The notes: generated by a model not told the origin, from the letters alone. 64,000 nt of DNA from Spinacia oleracea (GCF_020520425.1 NC_079492.1:60697042-60761041); one strand, 5' to 3'. Counted from the stretch's first letter, positions 1 to 11,877 are shown. Made by a program: numbers and translations.

Positions 1-907
1 CGCCCTCCTCTTGCCTCCTCTCCCACCATTCGTGCTCTTTCCTCCTCTGCCTGGGCCTCTGCCACCCCATTTTTTTCATCCCACCGATCAAGAAATCCTA
101 TCAACTGGTAACATGTCTCCTCATTATGTCCCTCACAGTTTCAATGTTGGAAAAACTTATCACCCGCCTCTACGTACTACGTACCAGATTCAGCCTCCAC
201 CTTGAATGCCATGACATACTCCTTGCCTTTACCTCCCTTCACACACATGCTCTCTGTATTGATGACTGCTTGGTAGGCCTCGTCTGCGGACGGCAAGGGA
301 AACTGCGTCAATAGTTGACCAAGGATGGCTTCATAGTGATTCTCCAAGCCAATCTAGAATAATGCATATGCTCTTCATCCCTTATCTCTCCCACCTGACG
401 TGCAATATTTCAAGAGCACTCCGTACATGTACACTGAGGGACCTTAGCGTACTGCACATATGCCTTACATACATCCGAAAGACGACCAAAGAAGTCAGTT
501 ACATACTCATTCACCGCATGCTTATAGTCACTCAGCGTCATTTTTAGATGGCATACTCCTGTGCCACTTACCACGCGATGTCGCTTCCTTAGATGATCCC
601 ATAACTCACTCGCAATATCAAAATCCTCTATCGTAGATCGCCAATTCTCATCTATCGTATTGGTAATCCATGACACCAACATGGAGCTCATAGCAATCCA
701 ATGCTTCATCTTGGTTGCATCTTTCGTAGGTTGCGTAATTGAACCATCGAGAAAACCAAACTTGAATTTCGAGATCATACTACGACGTACGGCCTTAGCT
801 CATTCATCGTAATTAGCGGTGCCGCGACATCTAACCGGTGTAATCACCACCTCCCGGGTTTGTCACTTGAACCAAGATAGTAATCAAGATCAACCTCCAC
901 CTTGGAC
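1..907 (-). mobile_element. Ty1/copia gag remnant
   Basis: Reading the minus strand, 410-778 encodes a stretch with the copia gag (UBN2/DUF4219-type) signature: KFGFLDGSI near the start, SMLVSWITNTID in the middle, then a helical LWDHL region. Further upstream on the same strand (about 780-880) a degraded YYLGSSDKPG-like start of gag can be seen. The piece has no LTR of its own in the window and is eroded, so it is a fossil fragment. The left end lies outside the window. The copia element starting at 910 abuts it. Confidence 0.7.
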
Positions 908-909
908 AC

Positions 910-1560
910 TGTTGGAAATTCTTGTTGGGAAATGCAAAAGAAAAGAGTGTAAATATGTGAATAGTGTTTATTGTCCCACATTGAAAGAATTCCTCATTTC
1001 TTCCTATATATTTGGTCGTGAGTATAACTCTTGTTTGAGAAAGCATGAGAGTGGGATAGGTGGACACATAACACACAATTGCGCGCGCCGACCGTCTGGG
1101 TTGGGCTCGGGCCTTGCGGTGCGCGGGTTGGTTTTTGTGGGCCTTACTCATTCTTTTTGGTCAAGCTTTTTGTTTAGTTGAAACCTTGTTACGGGAATCT
1201 GTAATTGATTACGTAACCATTGGTTTAATTAGACTTAATAGCGGACGTTACATCTTCATTATGTTTATGCCCGTTTTTTATTGTTGTCATTCCCGGAGAT
1301 TGACTATTTAATCAATCTCCTCCTCATACGTTCAAGACACAATATTATACACAGTTCCAGAAAAATATAAAACACATTATTTCTCTCTCAAATTGCTCTC
1401 GGTTTTGGGCAAATGTTCTGACTCCATTCGGGTTTGTGAGTGCACACAAATTTAGAACTGTGTTAATCTTGGAGGGCGACCGCTTTTGATCTACTGCGCA
1501 CTAGGAGGTAGTGCGGAATCGTCTTTTAGGACAGTGGTATCCACGGCGCAGCAATTGTTC
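910..1560 (+). repeat. 5' LTR of the copia element at 910-9295
   Basis: Direct repeat of 8653-9295, starting TGTTGG. Both copies contain the same GC-rich patch (GCGCGCGCCGACCGTC) and the same downstream segment ending near GCAATTGTTC. The right edge is blurred, because the terminal CAACA seen in the 3' copy is not preserved here. No clear primer-binding site follows. Confidence 0.75.
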
Positions 1561-4090
1561 ATTATATGTTCATCCGATTGTCCGCATATTCCAGATAAGT
1601 GTTAAGTATCTTGTTGTTGCAATATCAATTTGTTATTTAATTTATTCGCAACAATCTAAAAGACGAATATGAATGTTGTTTTTTTGTTTTGATGGTGTTG
1701 TTGTAGATAAATGTTGATTTCTCTAATTGGTCGGACTTGTAAGACAATTTGGAAATATAGGAAATCGGGAAGGATGAAAGTGTTGCTTGGCCTTGAAATT
1801 AGATTGCTATTATCAATGGGAGTTTTTCGTATTTCTACTAATATAAACTTTACCGCATAATTTATTGGTAGTTTTTTGTGAAAGAATATGGTAATTAAAA
1901 CCAAATAAGTTTGGTGCTTCGGATTAAACTCGGCCTGAAGTACTGTAGTACATTTTTTTGTTCAAATCTGCTCCTTGTATATGTTTTAAATAATGTTGTT
2001 GTGCTTTTGATACGAAGGGAGTAAAATCTGGTCATTGTAATGGTACTTTATCATAGGTTGAAACAGGCATTTGCGACTCAAATTGTTAATAATTAATTTT
2101 GCAAGATTGTGGGGGGGGGGGGGGGGGTTATTGAGATTTCCACAATTGGGGTGTTTTGTAACGGTTGTTGCATCCCAGTATTAGCAAGTAAACCCTTGTC
2201 TCCATCACTGCCGAGGGCTCCCGTATTTCTAATAGAATATGAGATCATCTTAGAAAGGAGCTCGCAACGAAAATCACCTACGGAACATTGGATTTACTTT
2301 GTGATAATAAAGACCATTAGATCGGTGATAATACAGGTAATATAGCTCGCAATGGTGTTGTGTGCACACTTATTTATTTATTTATTTTAATAGTTGCGGT
2401 AATTGCGTAGTTTGGTTTACCTGGTGTTCTTTAAATCCTATGTATTTGTTTGGGATGAATGTCTGAATATGTTAGCAGTTTATTAGGTTAGATCTGATAT
2501 GGTTCATGACTAATAGTATTTTTGCTAAAGTGAGATAGTTGATGTTCAAGTAATCCTCTGTTTTGTTAAATCTTTAGATGTCTAAATCCTTGAGCATTTG
2601 CGTACGTTGACTGTGATTTTGTAAACAGGCTTTGATATTTTTTTGTGAAAAAGGATTAGGTCCTTGACCAGGTTGTATGATTTTTGGTAGAAAGGAAATT
2701 AGAATGGTGGTAGTATTGCTATAAGGTGCGGGTAGATTGGCTAGAATTACGCCTGCATTTTATTTTAAGCAATTTAGGTTTTTCAAATACTTGATTTTAT
2801 GTATCGTACTCAAAGTGCAATATTGGATTTGTTTAGCGTCATTTCCCTTTGTGAGTTGCCACTTTGTTTGAGCAAGAATTATTCATGTATCGTTAATTGG
2901 ATTAGGGCGAAAGCTAAAGTATAGTACGAAGTACATCATATTTCTTTGATGAGTTCACACTTGTCGTGTGATCTTTACATGCTTATGATTTGAAGATCGC
3001 CCTATTTATTCTATCAAACTTTAACCTCTATGTACATTTTTATTTATTTATTTAATCTCTCATACTCTCGTGTTAGGTATTTTATTTAATACTCTAGAGG
3101 GACATGTGGGGGTCGAAGTTAAAGTTTGAACGATAATGAGCGAGTAATTGGGGATCGCAGTTGCATTTGTCGCTAGTAAGATTGTGCAGGTTTATTAGAC
3201 TCACAGTTGATACGACTACTTTTCTGCAATGCTAGCAATACTAATGAGGTTACTAATATATACTACTTAGAGAACATGTGCAGTGATGGTGGCATACCCA
3301 TCAGGCACGGTAGTAAGGAAGTTATTGATTTCTTTATAATATAGTTGTCAAACTATTGTTATTCATATATGTTTTATTTGTGCCCCTCTTATGCATATCG
3401 TTTATTTTTGGTATATAGGTGTGCAATGTGGGTGTGAACTAGTGTTTGAGACTAACAAATACGTTATTTGCAAACTTGGTTATTGTGAGTATGTTTGTAA
3501 AGCTACGAAAGGACGTTACAAGCACCTAAGTACACAAGTGATATGAGAAGTTTTATTAAATACTACTCTTTTTCTTGACTTATAACGTTTGAAACTTATT
3601 ACATGTGTGTACCCTAAACTATTAGCTTTGATTGTGTCAATATGAATTGTGGTAATCATATGTTTTTTGTTCTCACACGCTATAGTGATGTTAGTGAGAC
3701 TAATATTTCTAATGTCTTAAGCCAAGATGAAGGTTCGAGGTCAATTATATGGTACTTGATGACTTGGTAAGGCAAACGAGTTGATATGCACATTTAATCT
3801 TATTCTCATTGCATGAAGAATGTTTGGTAATTTTTAATTACCTAATATATACTTGTTGTAGTTCTTGAATACTATATTATTGATAGTTTTGAGAAAGTAC
3901 TCTCAAAATATTATGCTAATGAGTTTGTAAGTACAATGCGGTGATCACTTACTCTTGACTTGATGTTGCTTTGCAGTTGGGACGATCACACCATTACTGG
4001 TAAATATATTTTTCACTAGTTGGTAATGTAATGAAAAGATGCAAATCATAAATATGTTGCACTTTACACTATGAAGTTGATTTCATAGGA
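1561..4090. other. Eroded internal region of copia element
   Basis: AT-rich DNA without a recognisable coding region on either strand. By position it is the former gag/integrase part of the surrounding copia element, but no motif was recognised. It contains a run of 17 G at 2111-2127. Short open frames here show no family signature and were left out. Confidence 0.5.
2111..2127. repeat. Poly-G tract
   Basis: Seventeen consecutive G. A run of this length is prone to slippage and sequencing error, and can form a G-quadruplex on the plus strand. Confidence 0.95.
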
Positions 4091-4867
4091 TTGGATCTCA
4101 AGTGTCAAGAGAACAAGCTTTTTAAAATTGGTTAAGTCGTTGAAGTATTTAAGCAAGCTTCTAAATATCGAGATGGCAAGTTTAACAAGACTATGTTTGG
4201 TAATGGTTTTTATGTCATAAGCATGATTCTCTTGGATATGTGATCGTTTATGTTTATGTGGATGATATGATATTTTTTGACGCTAACTTGGATTGAGTAA
4301 ATGAGATAAAAGAATTTCTACATTCAGATTTTTGAAATGAAACATGGATGAGGCAAATGTGATTTTGGGTGTAAATTATAATAACTCCAAATGCCATTTG
4401 TCTTAGTCTGTCTCACTAAGATGAAAAGTTGTTTAAAACGTTTTTCTCATTTAATGTCGATCAAGTTAGGACTATTTTTGGGTTCAAACATCCATATAAA
4501 GATAAATAATGGTGATCTAGTTTGTTAATATGAATATGTTAAGAATTTTGGTAGTGTTATATTTCATATGAACTACACTACGCTTGACATTGATTATTCT
4601 ATGAGTGGATTGAGCAGGTACAATCATAGCCCAAGTAATTATTTTTGGGTTGCTATAAGGTGATTGTTTCGGTACCATGTGGGTACCATGGAATGGAGTT
4701 TGCACTACTTCAAATTTTCAGGAGTGTTGGAGGGATCATGTGATGCCTATTTGGTATCTGACAATTATAAAGTTCACTCCAATAGTTGTTATGTCTTCAC
4801 CCTATGGGGTGGAGCTGTATCTTGGAAATCTTGCAAGCAATCTTGTACTAACTGCTATGACTAATAA
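4090..4867 (+). pseudogene. Copia reverse transcriptase/RNase H relic, part 1
   Basis: The translation shows a VYVYVDDM active-site box followed by a FEMK-like stretch, then DIDYSMSGLSRY and, at about 4664-4850, GTMEWSLHY, CDAYLVSDN and GGAVSWKSCKQ. These are landmarks of the copia RT thumb and RNase H in their usual order. It belongs to the element at 910-9295, is broken in several places, and stops abruptly where the insertion at 4868 begins. Part 2 continues at 7796. Confidence 0.75.
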
Positions 4868-5279
4868 TGTAACACCCCGACCTCTAAATCACTTATTAAA
4901 GAATACTTAGCAGCGGAATTAACCTAATTCGGTCGGGACATTACTGCCGTAACTCCCTCTTGGGAATTACAAGGCAACCATCATATTAAATACTATTAAA
5001 CTCCACAATTAGCATAATAATCCATTTTAATTCCTTAATAAAAGTACGTAACTTAATCAAGAATATTTACTTAAACTTGTACAACTTAACATTAACTTAG
5101 GTGAACTTTGTAATAGTGAAATCCTCGCCACTACTTGTTTCCGTGGTCCCCAGCAGTACCTAAAACGGAAAACAAAACGGTGAGCCGAAGTAACGAGTTA
5201 CCCTAGCATCATAACATCATTTCAATTCATTTTATTTAATAAACAGGGAGAATAGAATATAGTAAAACATTTAATAAAT

Positions 5280-5395
5280 CATCATTTCAGAAGCATCATC
5301 ATTTCAGAAACATAATTTTAGAAACGTCATTTCAGAAACATCATTTCAGGAACATCATTTCAGGAACATTATTTCAGGAACACCATTTCATTAAT
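5280..5395. repeat. Short tandem repeat around ATCATTTCAG
   Basis: ATCATTTCAGRAAC and close variants occur about seven times in a row, with a period of roughly 15-17 bp, inside the solo-LTR-like block. Confidence 0.75.
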
Positions 5396-5474
5396 CTTTT
5401 TCCTTTTAACAGTATTATTCAGGTCGTCAGGACTTTACAGGAAACATGGTAGGACGTCTCCTACGAACTGGGGA

Positions 5475-5705
5475 AACCAGTGCTTCATAACAGGGGGAGC
5501 CAGTGCTCCATAACAGGGGAAGCCAGTGCTTCTTATCAGGGGGAACCTTGGTTCCATATCAGGGGAAGCTAGTGCTTCTTATCAGGGGGAATCTTGGTTC
5601 CATATCAGGGGAAGCCAGTGCTTCTTATCAGGGGGAACCTTGGTTCCATATCAGGGGAAGCCAGTGCTTCTTATCAGGGGGAGCCTGGGCTCCATAACAG
5701 GGGAA
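5475..5705. repeat. 46-bp tandem repeat, about 4-5 copies
   Basis: Units recur at 5521, 5567, 5613 and 5659, exactly 46 bp apart, each containing AGCCAGTGCTTCTTATCAGG then TTGGTTCCATATCAGG. Partial units lie at both ends. The repeats stay open in more than one frame, which explains the apparent repetitive peptides. I take these as by-products of the repeat and not as genes. Confidence 0.9.
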
Positions 5706-6246
5706 CTTGACCAGTTCTTACACTTTCAATTATCATGTTTACATTTCTTTTGCGGGAACATTAATCAGGAAGAATCTCATTCATTCAGGATATTTCAGTA
5801 AAACCATTAAATCTCGTTATTTCATAAAATCAATTCTTTCAGGAATAATAATTCATTAAATCAATACTTTGCATAAAAGCTGCATTATCATAAAACAATT
5901 CATTTAAATCATACTTGTAATCCCGCAAATCATAAAATATCATTATAAAATATCAATCATTCATAACATCATTCATAAATACATTTCGAATGGATTGCGG
6001 GTACTAGCAATAACCGTTACCTCAACCGTAGTTTTTTATACTTCATGTCTGATGGATCGTCCTTCCTGAGCTCCAAGTCCGATTTCTTTCAGAATATTAA
6101 ATTATTGAATTAGTACTACAACGGTAAATAATCTAAAATTGATATTTTATAAATAATAAATTTTATAAGTAATGAATTTATAGTTAAAGAATTTTAATAA
6201 AAAGTATAATTCCGAAATTTAATGAAAATATTATTATTAAACGAAA

Positions 6247-6249
<3 letters not shown>

Positions 6250-6319
<70 letters not shown>
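6250..6319. repeat. (TA)n microsatellite
   Basis: About 35 TA units without interruption, within the solo-LTR-like block. Confidence 0.97.
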
Positions 6320-6324
<5 letters not shown>

Positions 6325-7795
6325 TTCTTAAAACCGGTTTTCATGAAAATATTATCTAAACTCCATTTTTATAAATAAAACCAGTAACTTATTTTAGGAA
6401 AATCAATAATTAAACCTGAAAATAATAAATAATTTATTAGTAAATAATCATAATTATATCATAAAAAAAATTATTAAAACATGGAGATTAATAAGTTATA
6501 AAATCTGAAATAGCAAACTAGTTTCTTACCAAAAGCCCAAATTAGAGTGGCCCAATTAAAATATGGGTTTGGTTAAAGCAATAAAACAAAGTCTGTATTT
6601 GGTTTTTGGTTTCTGGAAGTCGACCAAAAGAGAGAGAGGAGGGTGAGAAACAGGGGAAGCACGAAGAAACAGGGGAAAGCAGGGCACGAGGGAGGAGGAA
6701 AGGACGGCGGCGACTGGGTGGACCGGAGCTGCCGGATTTCGCCGGCTAGGTCGACGGTATTGGGGGGGGTTCGCGGCGGCAGAGCCACGAGGAAGGTGAG
6801 GGAGGTCGAACGGAAAAGAAGGGGAGGGGTATTTCTGGTCGAGCCCGGGGCGGCGCAGCAGCCTCACGCCGGGGATTGTGAGGTGGAGGTAGGTTTAGAA
6901 GGTGATGCGGTGGCCGGAGTGTGGTGATTGCGGTTTGGTGGTGCGGCAGAAGGGGAGATGAGGGAAGGCAGGGGAGTGCGGCCCGGTTCTGGTCGAAGGA
7001 AATGGAGGGGGTTGCGGTGGTGGTGGTCGACTGAAACAGCCGGAGGTAAAGTGGGTGGTGGAAGTGGTGGTTTACGGTGGTGGTCAAGGTGGTCACGGTG
7101 GTGGTTGATGGTGGTGGGAGATGGTTCAAATCAAAAAAAAACAGAGAGGAATGAAATTGAAATTTCATTTTGTTTTTGGTTGGATTTTAGTTGAAATTGT
7201 GTCTGATTTGTAGAGTCAAGTAGAGTGAATGAGAAGGAAAATGGCTTGGAGATCAAGGCATGAATCAAGACTGAATTGAGGGAAGGAGAGGAACGAATAG
7301 TTTTCTTCATTCTTGCTTTGTGCGTGGAGAGTAAAGAGAAGAAGAAAAATGGCATTTTGGCTTTGTAAGGGCATTTTTGTAATTTCAATTACTTAGGCAA
7401 GAATTCAGAAAATTGATCTCTATTTTTAGGAAATTAATTGGAATAGAAAAGTTTAATTAAAACTAAGTTTCGAAATAATCTTTTATAAAAAAAAATCGTT
7501 AACGAAAATAAATTAAGTTTTTTGAATAAAATGAGAACGTTTCGAAATTATTAAAAATCCGAAATAAATCAAGGAATAATTTAGATTTTTAAAAAGTAGC
7601 TTAAGCTCGTAAATTTGAAATTAAATCATAGAATCTGAAAAATAATAAATCGTGTAATAATATTAAAATTTCAAGCGAAATAAAACTTCGCTAATTAAAA
7701 TAAAGTTCAAAATAATAACTAAAACGATTTTAGGCTAAATAAAAATAATTAAGCATGATTAATCAAATTTAAAAACTTCGGGGTATTACAAATAA

Positions 7796-8120
7796 AGAAT
7801 ATGAATTTACTGTTCTTGAATTTCCAGGTTGTGAGGGAAAATGGTTGAGGAATGTGCTTACAGATATTCCATTGTGGGGGAAGCCAACCCCTTCTGTGGC
7901 AATTAACCATGCCTGCAATGGAAAGAAAGACACATCGTTTGAGGCATAAGGTCGTCAAAGAAATGTTGTCAAATAGAGTGATATCACTAGACTATGGAAA
8001 GTCTGAAATGAATAAAGCGGATCCATAAACGAAAGGCCTGTAATGAAAACTAGTTTTGGAAACATTGGAAGGGATGGGCTTAAGGCCCATTGGATGAATT
8101 GTAAAGTAATGAACTCCTAC
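7796..8120 (+). pseudogene. Copia RNase H relic, part 2
   Basis: Translation after the insertion resumes the copia RNase H tail: KEYEFTVLEF, GKWLRNVLTDIPLWGKP and NGKK, then a weak match to the usual HIVKQ...ADPLTKGL end around 7930-8040. It is the continuation of the remnant at 4090-4867. The single copy of AATAA restored by removing the insertion sits in this frame. It is degenerate. Confidence 0.7.
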
Positions 8121-8652
8121 TCTCATAGTTCAAAGGACGACATTATGACTTAATAAGGGAGCACAAAATTTTTATTTTTGTCCATCCCCTAGATGTTATC
8201 ATGTGCTTGCTACAATCGGAAAGAGGTTGAGCATACGGCTCTTAATGAACCTATATCCATATTTTTGGTGGTGTGAATGTAGCTCACACTTGATGGGATT
8301 CACCTACGTAGGTGTGGAAGTGTGGCCTCTTCCTATGAGGATTGCGGAGCTATTCTCTAGAGCACCTATGAGCATATCCAGGTCGGACGTATGGCCAGTA
8401 TAAGGCGTCACTTTTATTCGCGAAGTCAGAATATCATACATATTCAGTTGTGTGCTTGGAGTGACGGGTTTCTAACTCCATATCAAGTTCAATACGAAAG
8501 TCACTTGGTAGGAAAGAAATCATAGCTTAAATGTCACTAAGTGTTAATTCAAGTCGAAAGACATTGACCCCTATTCAATTGTTTTGTTTTGCCCAAAATC
8601 AATACCCTTCTCTTCTTTCTTTCTTTTTCACATCTTCGAACCTGTGGAGGAT

Positions 8653-9295
8653 TGTTGGAAATTCTTGTTGGGAAATGCAAAAGAAAAGAGTGTAAATATG
8701 TGAATAGTGTTTATTTTGTCTCACATTGAAAGAATTCCTCATTTCCTCCTATATATTGGGTCGTGAGTATAACTCTTGTTTGAGAAAGCATGAGAGTGGG
8801 ATAGGTGGACACATAACACACAATTGCGCGCGCCGACCGTCCGGATTGGGCTCGGGCCTTGCGATGCGCGGGTGGGTTTTGTGGGCCTTACTCATTCTTT
8901 TTGGTCAAGGTTTTTGTTTAGTTGAAACCTTGTTACGGGAATCTGTAATTGATTATGTAACCGTTGGTTTAATTAAACTTAATGGCGGACGTTACATCTT
9001 CATTATGTTTATGCTCGTTTTTTTTGGCATTCCCGGAGATTGATTATATCTCTTCCTCATACGTTCAAGACACCTTATTATACACAGTTCCAGAAAAATA
9101 TAAAACACATTATTTCTATCTCAAATTGCTCTCGGTTTTGGGCAAATGTCCTGACTTCATTCGGGTTTGTGAGTGCACACAAATTCGGAGCTGTGTTAAT
9201 CTTGGAAGGTGACCGCTTTTGATCTACTGCACCAGGAGATAGTACGGAATCTTCTTTTAGGACAGTGATATCCACGGCGCAACAATTGTTCAACA
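8653..9295 (+). repeat. 3' LTR of the copia element at 910-9295
   Basis: Starts TGTTGGAAATTC right after a purine-rich tract and ends CAACA at 9295. It matches 910-1560 along its whole length, with small differences. Confidence 0.8.
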
Positions 9296-9920
9296 TACCA
9301 CCCTACTCCCTAAAAAAACATTAAAAGATTCAAAGTTTGACACACATTCCACTACCTATATATATTAAAAAAAAAACTCACTTTCAACTACTGTCTAATT
9401 AAATAATAAGTCAATTATGCATTAAACAGTGAGGCAATCAAACCGTTTAGAATATTACGAAACGTAGAGTGATTAACAATATATACTCGTAAACTCCGTA
9501 TATACTATCGTAACATACATAAATGGTAACCAAATAGGTGAAATTTGGATGGGATGAATTATAAGTAAATGAGTGAGATTTGGGTCCGAATATAGAAGTA
9601 TAAAAGCATGAAGTCGGCAGGTGGTGTAACAATGTTAGAGCATCGATCAGGAGACAGAACATCCTCGGATATCCCACACGTGTCCAACTGAGTTACACAG
9701 AAAACGTCAAAATATGACGTGCGAAAAACTCAGCTCCAATACTACGTGTCACTCATTCCACGCCACTTAGCAAAGTCCACTCAGCGACATGTACATTTAA
9801 AAACACCAAACCCACTTATGTAAGTCTACGAATAATTACGAACCAAACCCAATAAATATTTGGTAAGTCCATATAATCTCTTACATGCAAAAAAAAAAAA
9901 AAAAAAAACTATAGCTCAAA
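9296..9920 (+). promoter_or_regulatory. MFT upstream region with ABRE/G-box and RY motifs
   Basis: The 625 bp between the copia LTR and the MFT start codon. It holds a perfect G-box/ABRE core ACACGTGTC (9676-9684), a second ACGT core TACGTGTC (9743-9750), a TGACGTGC (9715-9722) and an RY element CATGCA (9884-9889) just before a poly-A run. ABRE and RY motifs bind bZIP (ABI5-type) and B3 (ABI3/FUS3-type) factors. Seed and abscisic-acid control is known for MFT genes, and applying it here is an inference. No TATA box could be chosen with confidence. Confidence 0.6.
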
Positions 9921-11877
9921 ATGACAACCATGGTAAGATCAATCGACCCGTTGGTGGTCGGACGGGTAATCGGAGATGTGCTCGACATGTTTGTTCCGAT
10001 GGTCGATTTTCGGGTTCAGTATGGTACTAAACACATTTTTAATGGTTGCGAAATCAAACCTTCACTTGCTACTGATAGACCTCTTGTTCATATTTCGGGT
10101 CTTCCTTCCACGGACAATCTTTATACCATTGTATGTACAATATATCATCCATGCATGCATGTATATATCTTTTATTAATGTTTTTGTTTTTACGTGTTCT
10201 TTATACCATATACTCGAGAGCATTGGTTCAGCCACTGGGTGTTAACGAGACGAGTCTGCTCGCGAACTATTAGATGCTCGGATCGAGATTTTATCATCAA
10301 ATATTTAATTATAAGGAAAAATATTTATCTAATTAAGTTTAATTATACAAAAAAATATTTTATAAAAAATACATTACTAATAAATGTATTAAAGAGCTCT
10401 AATACATTTATTAGTAGTGTATTTTTTATAAAATATTTTTTGTATAATTAAACTTGATTAGATAAATATTTCTCCTTATAATTAAATATTTGATGATCAA
10501 TCTCGAACGAGGATATTGAGCTGAGATCGGTTTTAATATTTCATGCTCGATCTCGAACTCAATTTCCCAGGCTAGACGAGTTTGAGTCGAGCCTAAAAAA
10601 GGCTCAGTCTCGGCTCGACTCATTAACCCTCCGGGTTCAGGAAATCAGGATCATGCAATAATTAACTGGCCAGTCCATTTGCAACTACTTTATGATCAAA
10701 TAAAATGCATGGACATTTTTATGTGCAATATATCCGTTTTGATATGATTTGAATTTGTTTTGTGTAGATCATGATAGATCCGGATGCTCCAAGTCCTAGT
10801 GAGCCCAAGATGAAAGAATGGCTTCATTGGTTAGACACATGCATGTTTATTTAAGCATTTTAATTTAACAGTGTGTTATTTGTGGAGTACTTTGTTTATT
10901 TGTTGTTATATTTTTTTTTTTTATTTGAAGGGTATTTGTTGTTATATTATATTATTAATTAATTGTTAAAATTATTGATTTGAGGTTGTTTTTGACTAAT
11001 TCATTAGGATTGTTGTTGATATTCCTCAAGGAATGGATGCTTCCAAAGGTTTGTCCTCTATAATTAAATTTATAAACTAAACCTTATAATAATAAATCTA
11101 TAAACTAAAACTTTTACTAGTCTTACCTATAACTCATTAAGCAGCTAGACATACTTTCTTTTATATAACAAAGTTAAATTACACATATTACACATTTGAT
11201 TTTGTTTGTCTTTTTTTGTGTGCAGTAAATTTACTAATTCCTCTGTTCCTTTTTGTTACTTGACCGTATATTTTTTAATGTACAACTTAAACTATTAATA
11301 TCTTTAATTTTTTTATAACTTTGACTATTACTATCTTTAATTTTTATTAGTTAAAATTATACGAGTAGATTTCCTTAATTGTAAGGATAAATTGTTTTTA
11401 ATTTATCATCCATAAAAATCAAAAAATTATTTTAACCACCTAAAAAATAAAGCTTGTATTTACCATAAAAAATATTAAAACTTATTATTTACCACCTAAG
11501 ATGAAAAAATAGATCAAACCAACGTGGGATCTACTAATCTAAAAATGGAACAAAGTAAAGTATAAAAAAAATTATAAAACAGACTAAAAGAGAAAGTGAA
11601 TGATTTTGGTATAAGATTACCAATTGTGTGGTATGAAATGCATGCAGGAAGAGAGTTGGTAGAGTACATGGGCCCGAAACCGCCAACCGGAATACACCGG
11701 TATGTATTTGTGTTGTTCAGACAGAAAGGAGCAATCGCAAAGCAGTGGCAACTGCCAAGTGCACGTAACAACTTCAGCACCCGGAGTTTTGCTGCGTATA
11801 ACGGGCTTGGTTTACCGGTTGCTGCCGTTTATTTCAACTCCCAGAAAGAGGCTGCCAATAAAAAACTTAGGACTTGA
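9921..11877 (+). CDS. MFT: MOTHER OF FT AND TFL1 (PEBP family)
   Basis: Four exons: 9921-10130, 10768-10829, 11008-11048 and 11648-11877, lengths 210/62/41/230. The 62- and 41-bp inner exons are the hallmark of FT/TFL1/MFT genes. All introns are GT-AG and the product is 180 residues. It is a phosphatidylethanolamine-binding-like protein that in seeds acts in ABA and gibberellin signalling over dormancy and germination, probably by binding bZIP partners through 14-3-3 proteins (family knowledge). Seen here: DPLVVGRVIGDVLDMF at the N-terminus, DPDAPSPSEP (residues 74-83), Trp88 where FT has Tyr and TFL1 has His, WIVVDIP, and GIHR (119-122). The start LVVGRVIGDV and end PVAAVYFNSQKEAA are typical of MFT and not of FT or TFL1. 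Intron 1 carries a foldback element. A copia lies 323 bp past the stop. Confidence 0.95.
10241..10628. mobile_element. Foldback/MITE-like inverted repeat in MFT intron 1
   Basis: A near-perfect hairpin centred on GAGCTC (10394-10399), with arms of about 110 bp (about 10280-10396 and 10397-10510). Outside these, a weaker inverted repeat rich in CGAG words extends to GTTAACGAGACGAG (10241) and its counterpart CTCGACTCATTAAC (10615-10628). It lies wholly inside intron 1 in a gene whose splice sites look intact. No coding potential. The superfamily is not decided, and no target duplication was confirmed. Confidence 0.75.
11225..11520. repeat. AT-rich MFT intron 3, possible Stowaway relic
   Basis: Begins with ATTCCTCTGTTCCTTTTTGTTACTTG, a degraded form of the Stowaway end CTCCCTCCGTTCC, but no matching inverted end was found. 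The rest of intron 3 (11049-11647) is AT-rich without other features. Confidence 0.35.

Larger units (their letters stand above)
4868..7790. mobile_element. Solo-LTR-like insertion, TGTAACACC...TATTACA type
   Basis: A 2923-bp block beginning TGTAACACCCC and ending GGGGTATTACA, with TG...CA ends. It is flanked by a perfect 5-bp duplication AATAA (4863-4867 and 7791-7795) and splits the RNase H remnant of the surrounding copia. It holds no gag-pol. The start sequence, the 5-bp duplication and the length fit a solo LTR of a Ty3/gypsy chromovirus (Tekay/Del type); that lineage call is an inference. A related block lies at 21893-24867; both carry GCAGCGGAATT near the left end. Inside are a 46-bp tandem repeat, a long TA run and a GC-rich purine-rich patch (6640-7120). 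Confidence 0.65.
910..9295 (+). mobile_element. Decayed Ty1/copia element, plus strand
   Basis: Two direct repeats beginning TGTTGGAAATTC (910 and 8653) bound about 7.1 kb of internal DNA. The purine-rich GTGGAGGATTG just before 8653 looks like a copia polypurine tract, which sets the orientation as plus. Inside, about 4090-4867 and 7796-8120 keep recognisable reverse transcriptase/RNase H traces (YVDDM, GGGAVSWKS, EWLRN-like), interrupted by the insertion at 4868-7790. Gag and integrase are not recognisable. The element is a fossil with many breaks. The LTR copies look about 95% alike by eye, suggesting an age of one to a few million years. No matching target duplication was found. Confidence 0.75.

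Noticed and set aside
5503-5801. Repetitive peptides (SGGTLVPYQGK-like)
   Set aside because: Produced by the 46-bp tandem repeat, which stays open in more than one frame.
6556-7194. Open frames on both strands in a GC-rich patch
   Set aside because: Proline-rich on one strand and Arg/Gly-rich on the other, with no family signature; part of the solo-LTR-like insertion.
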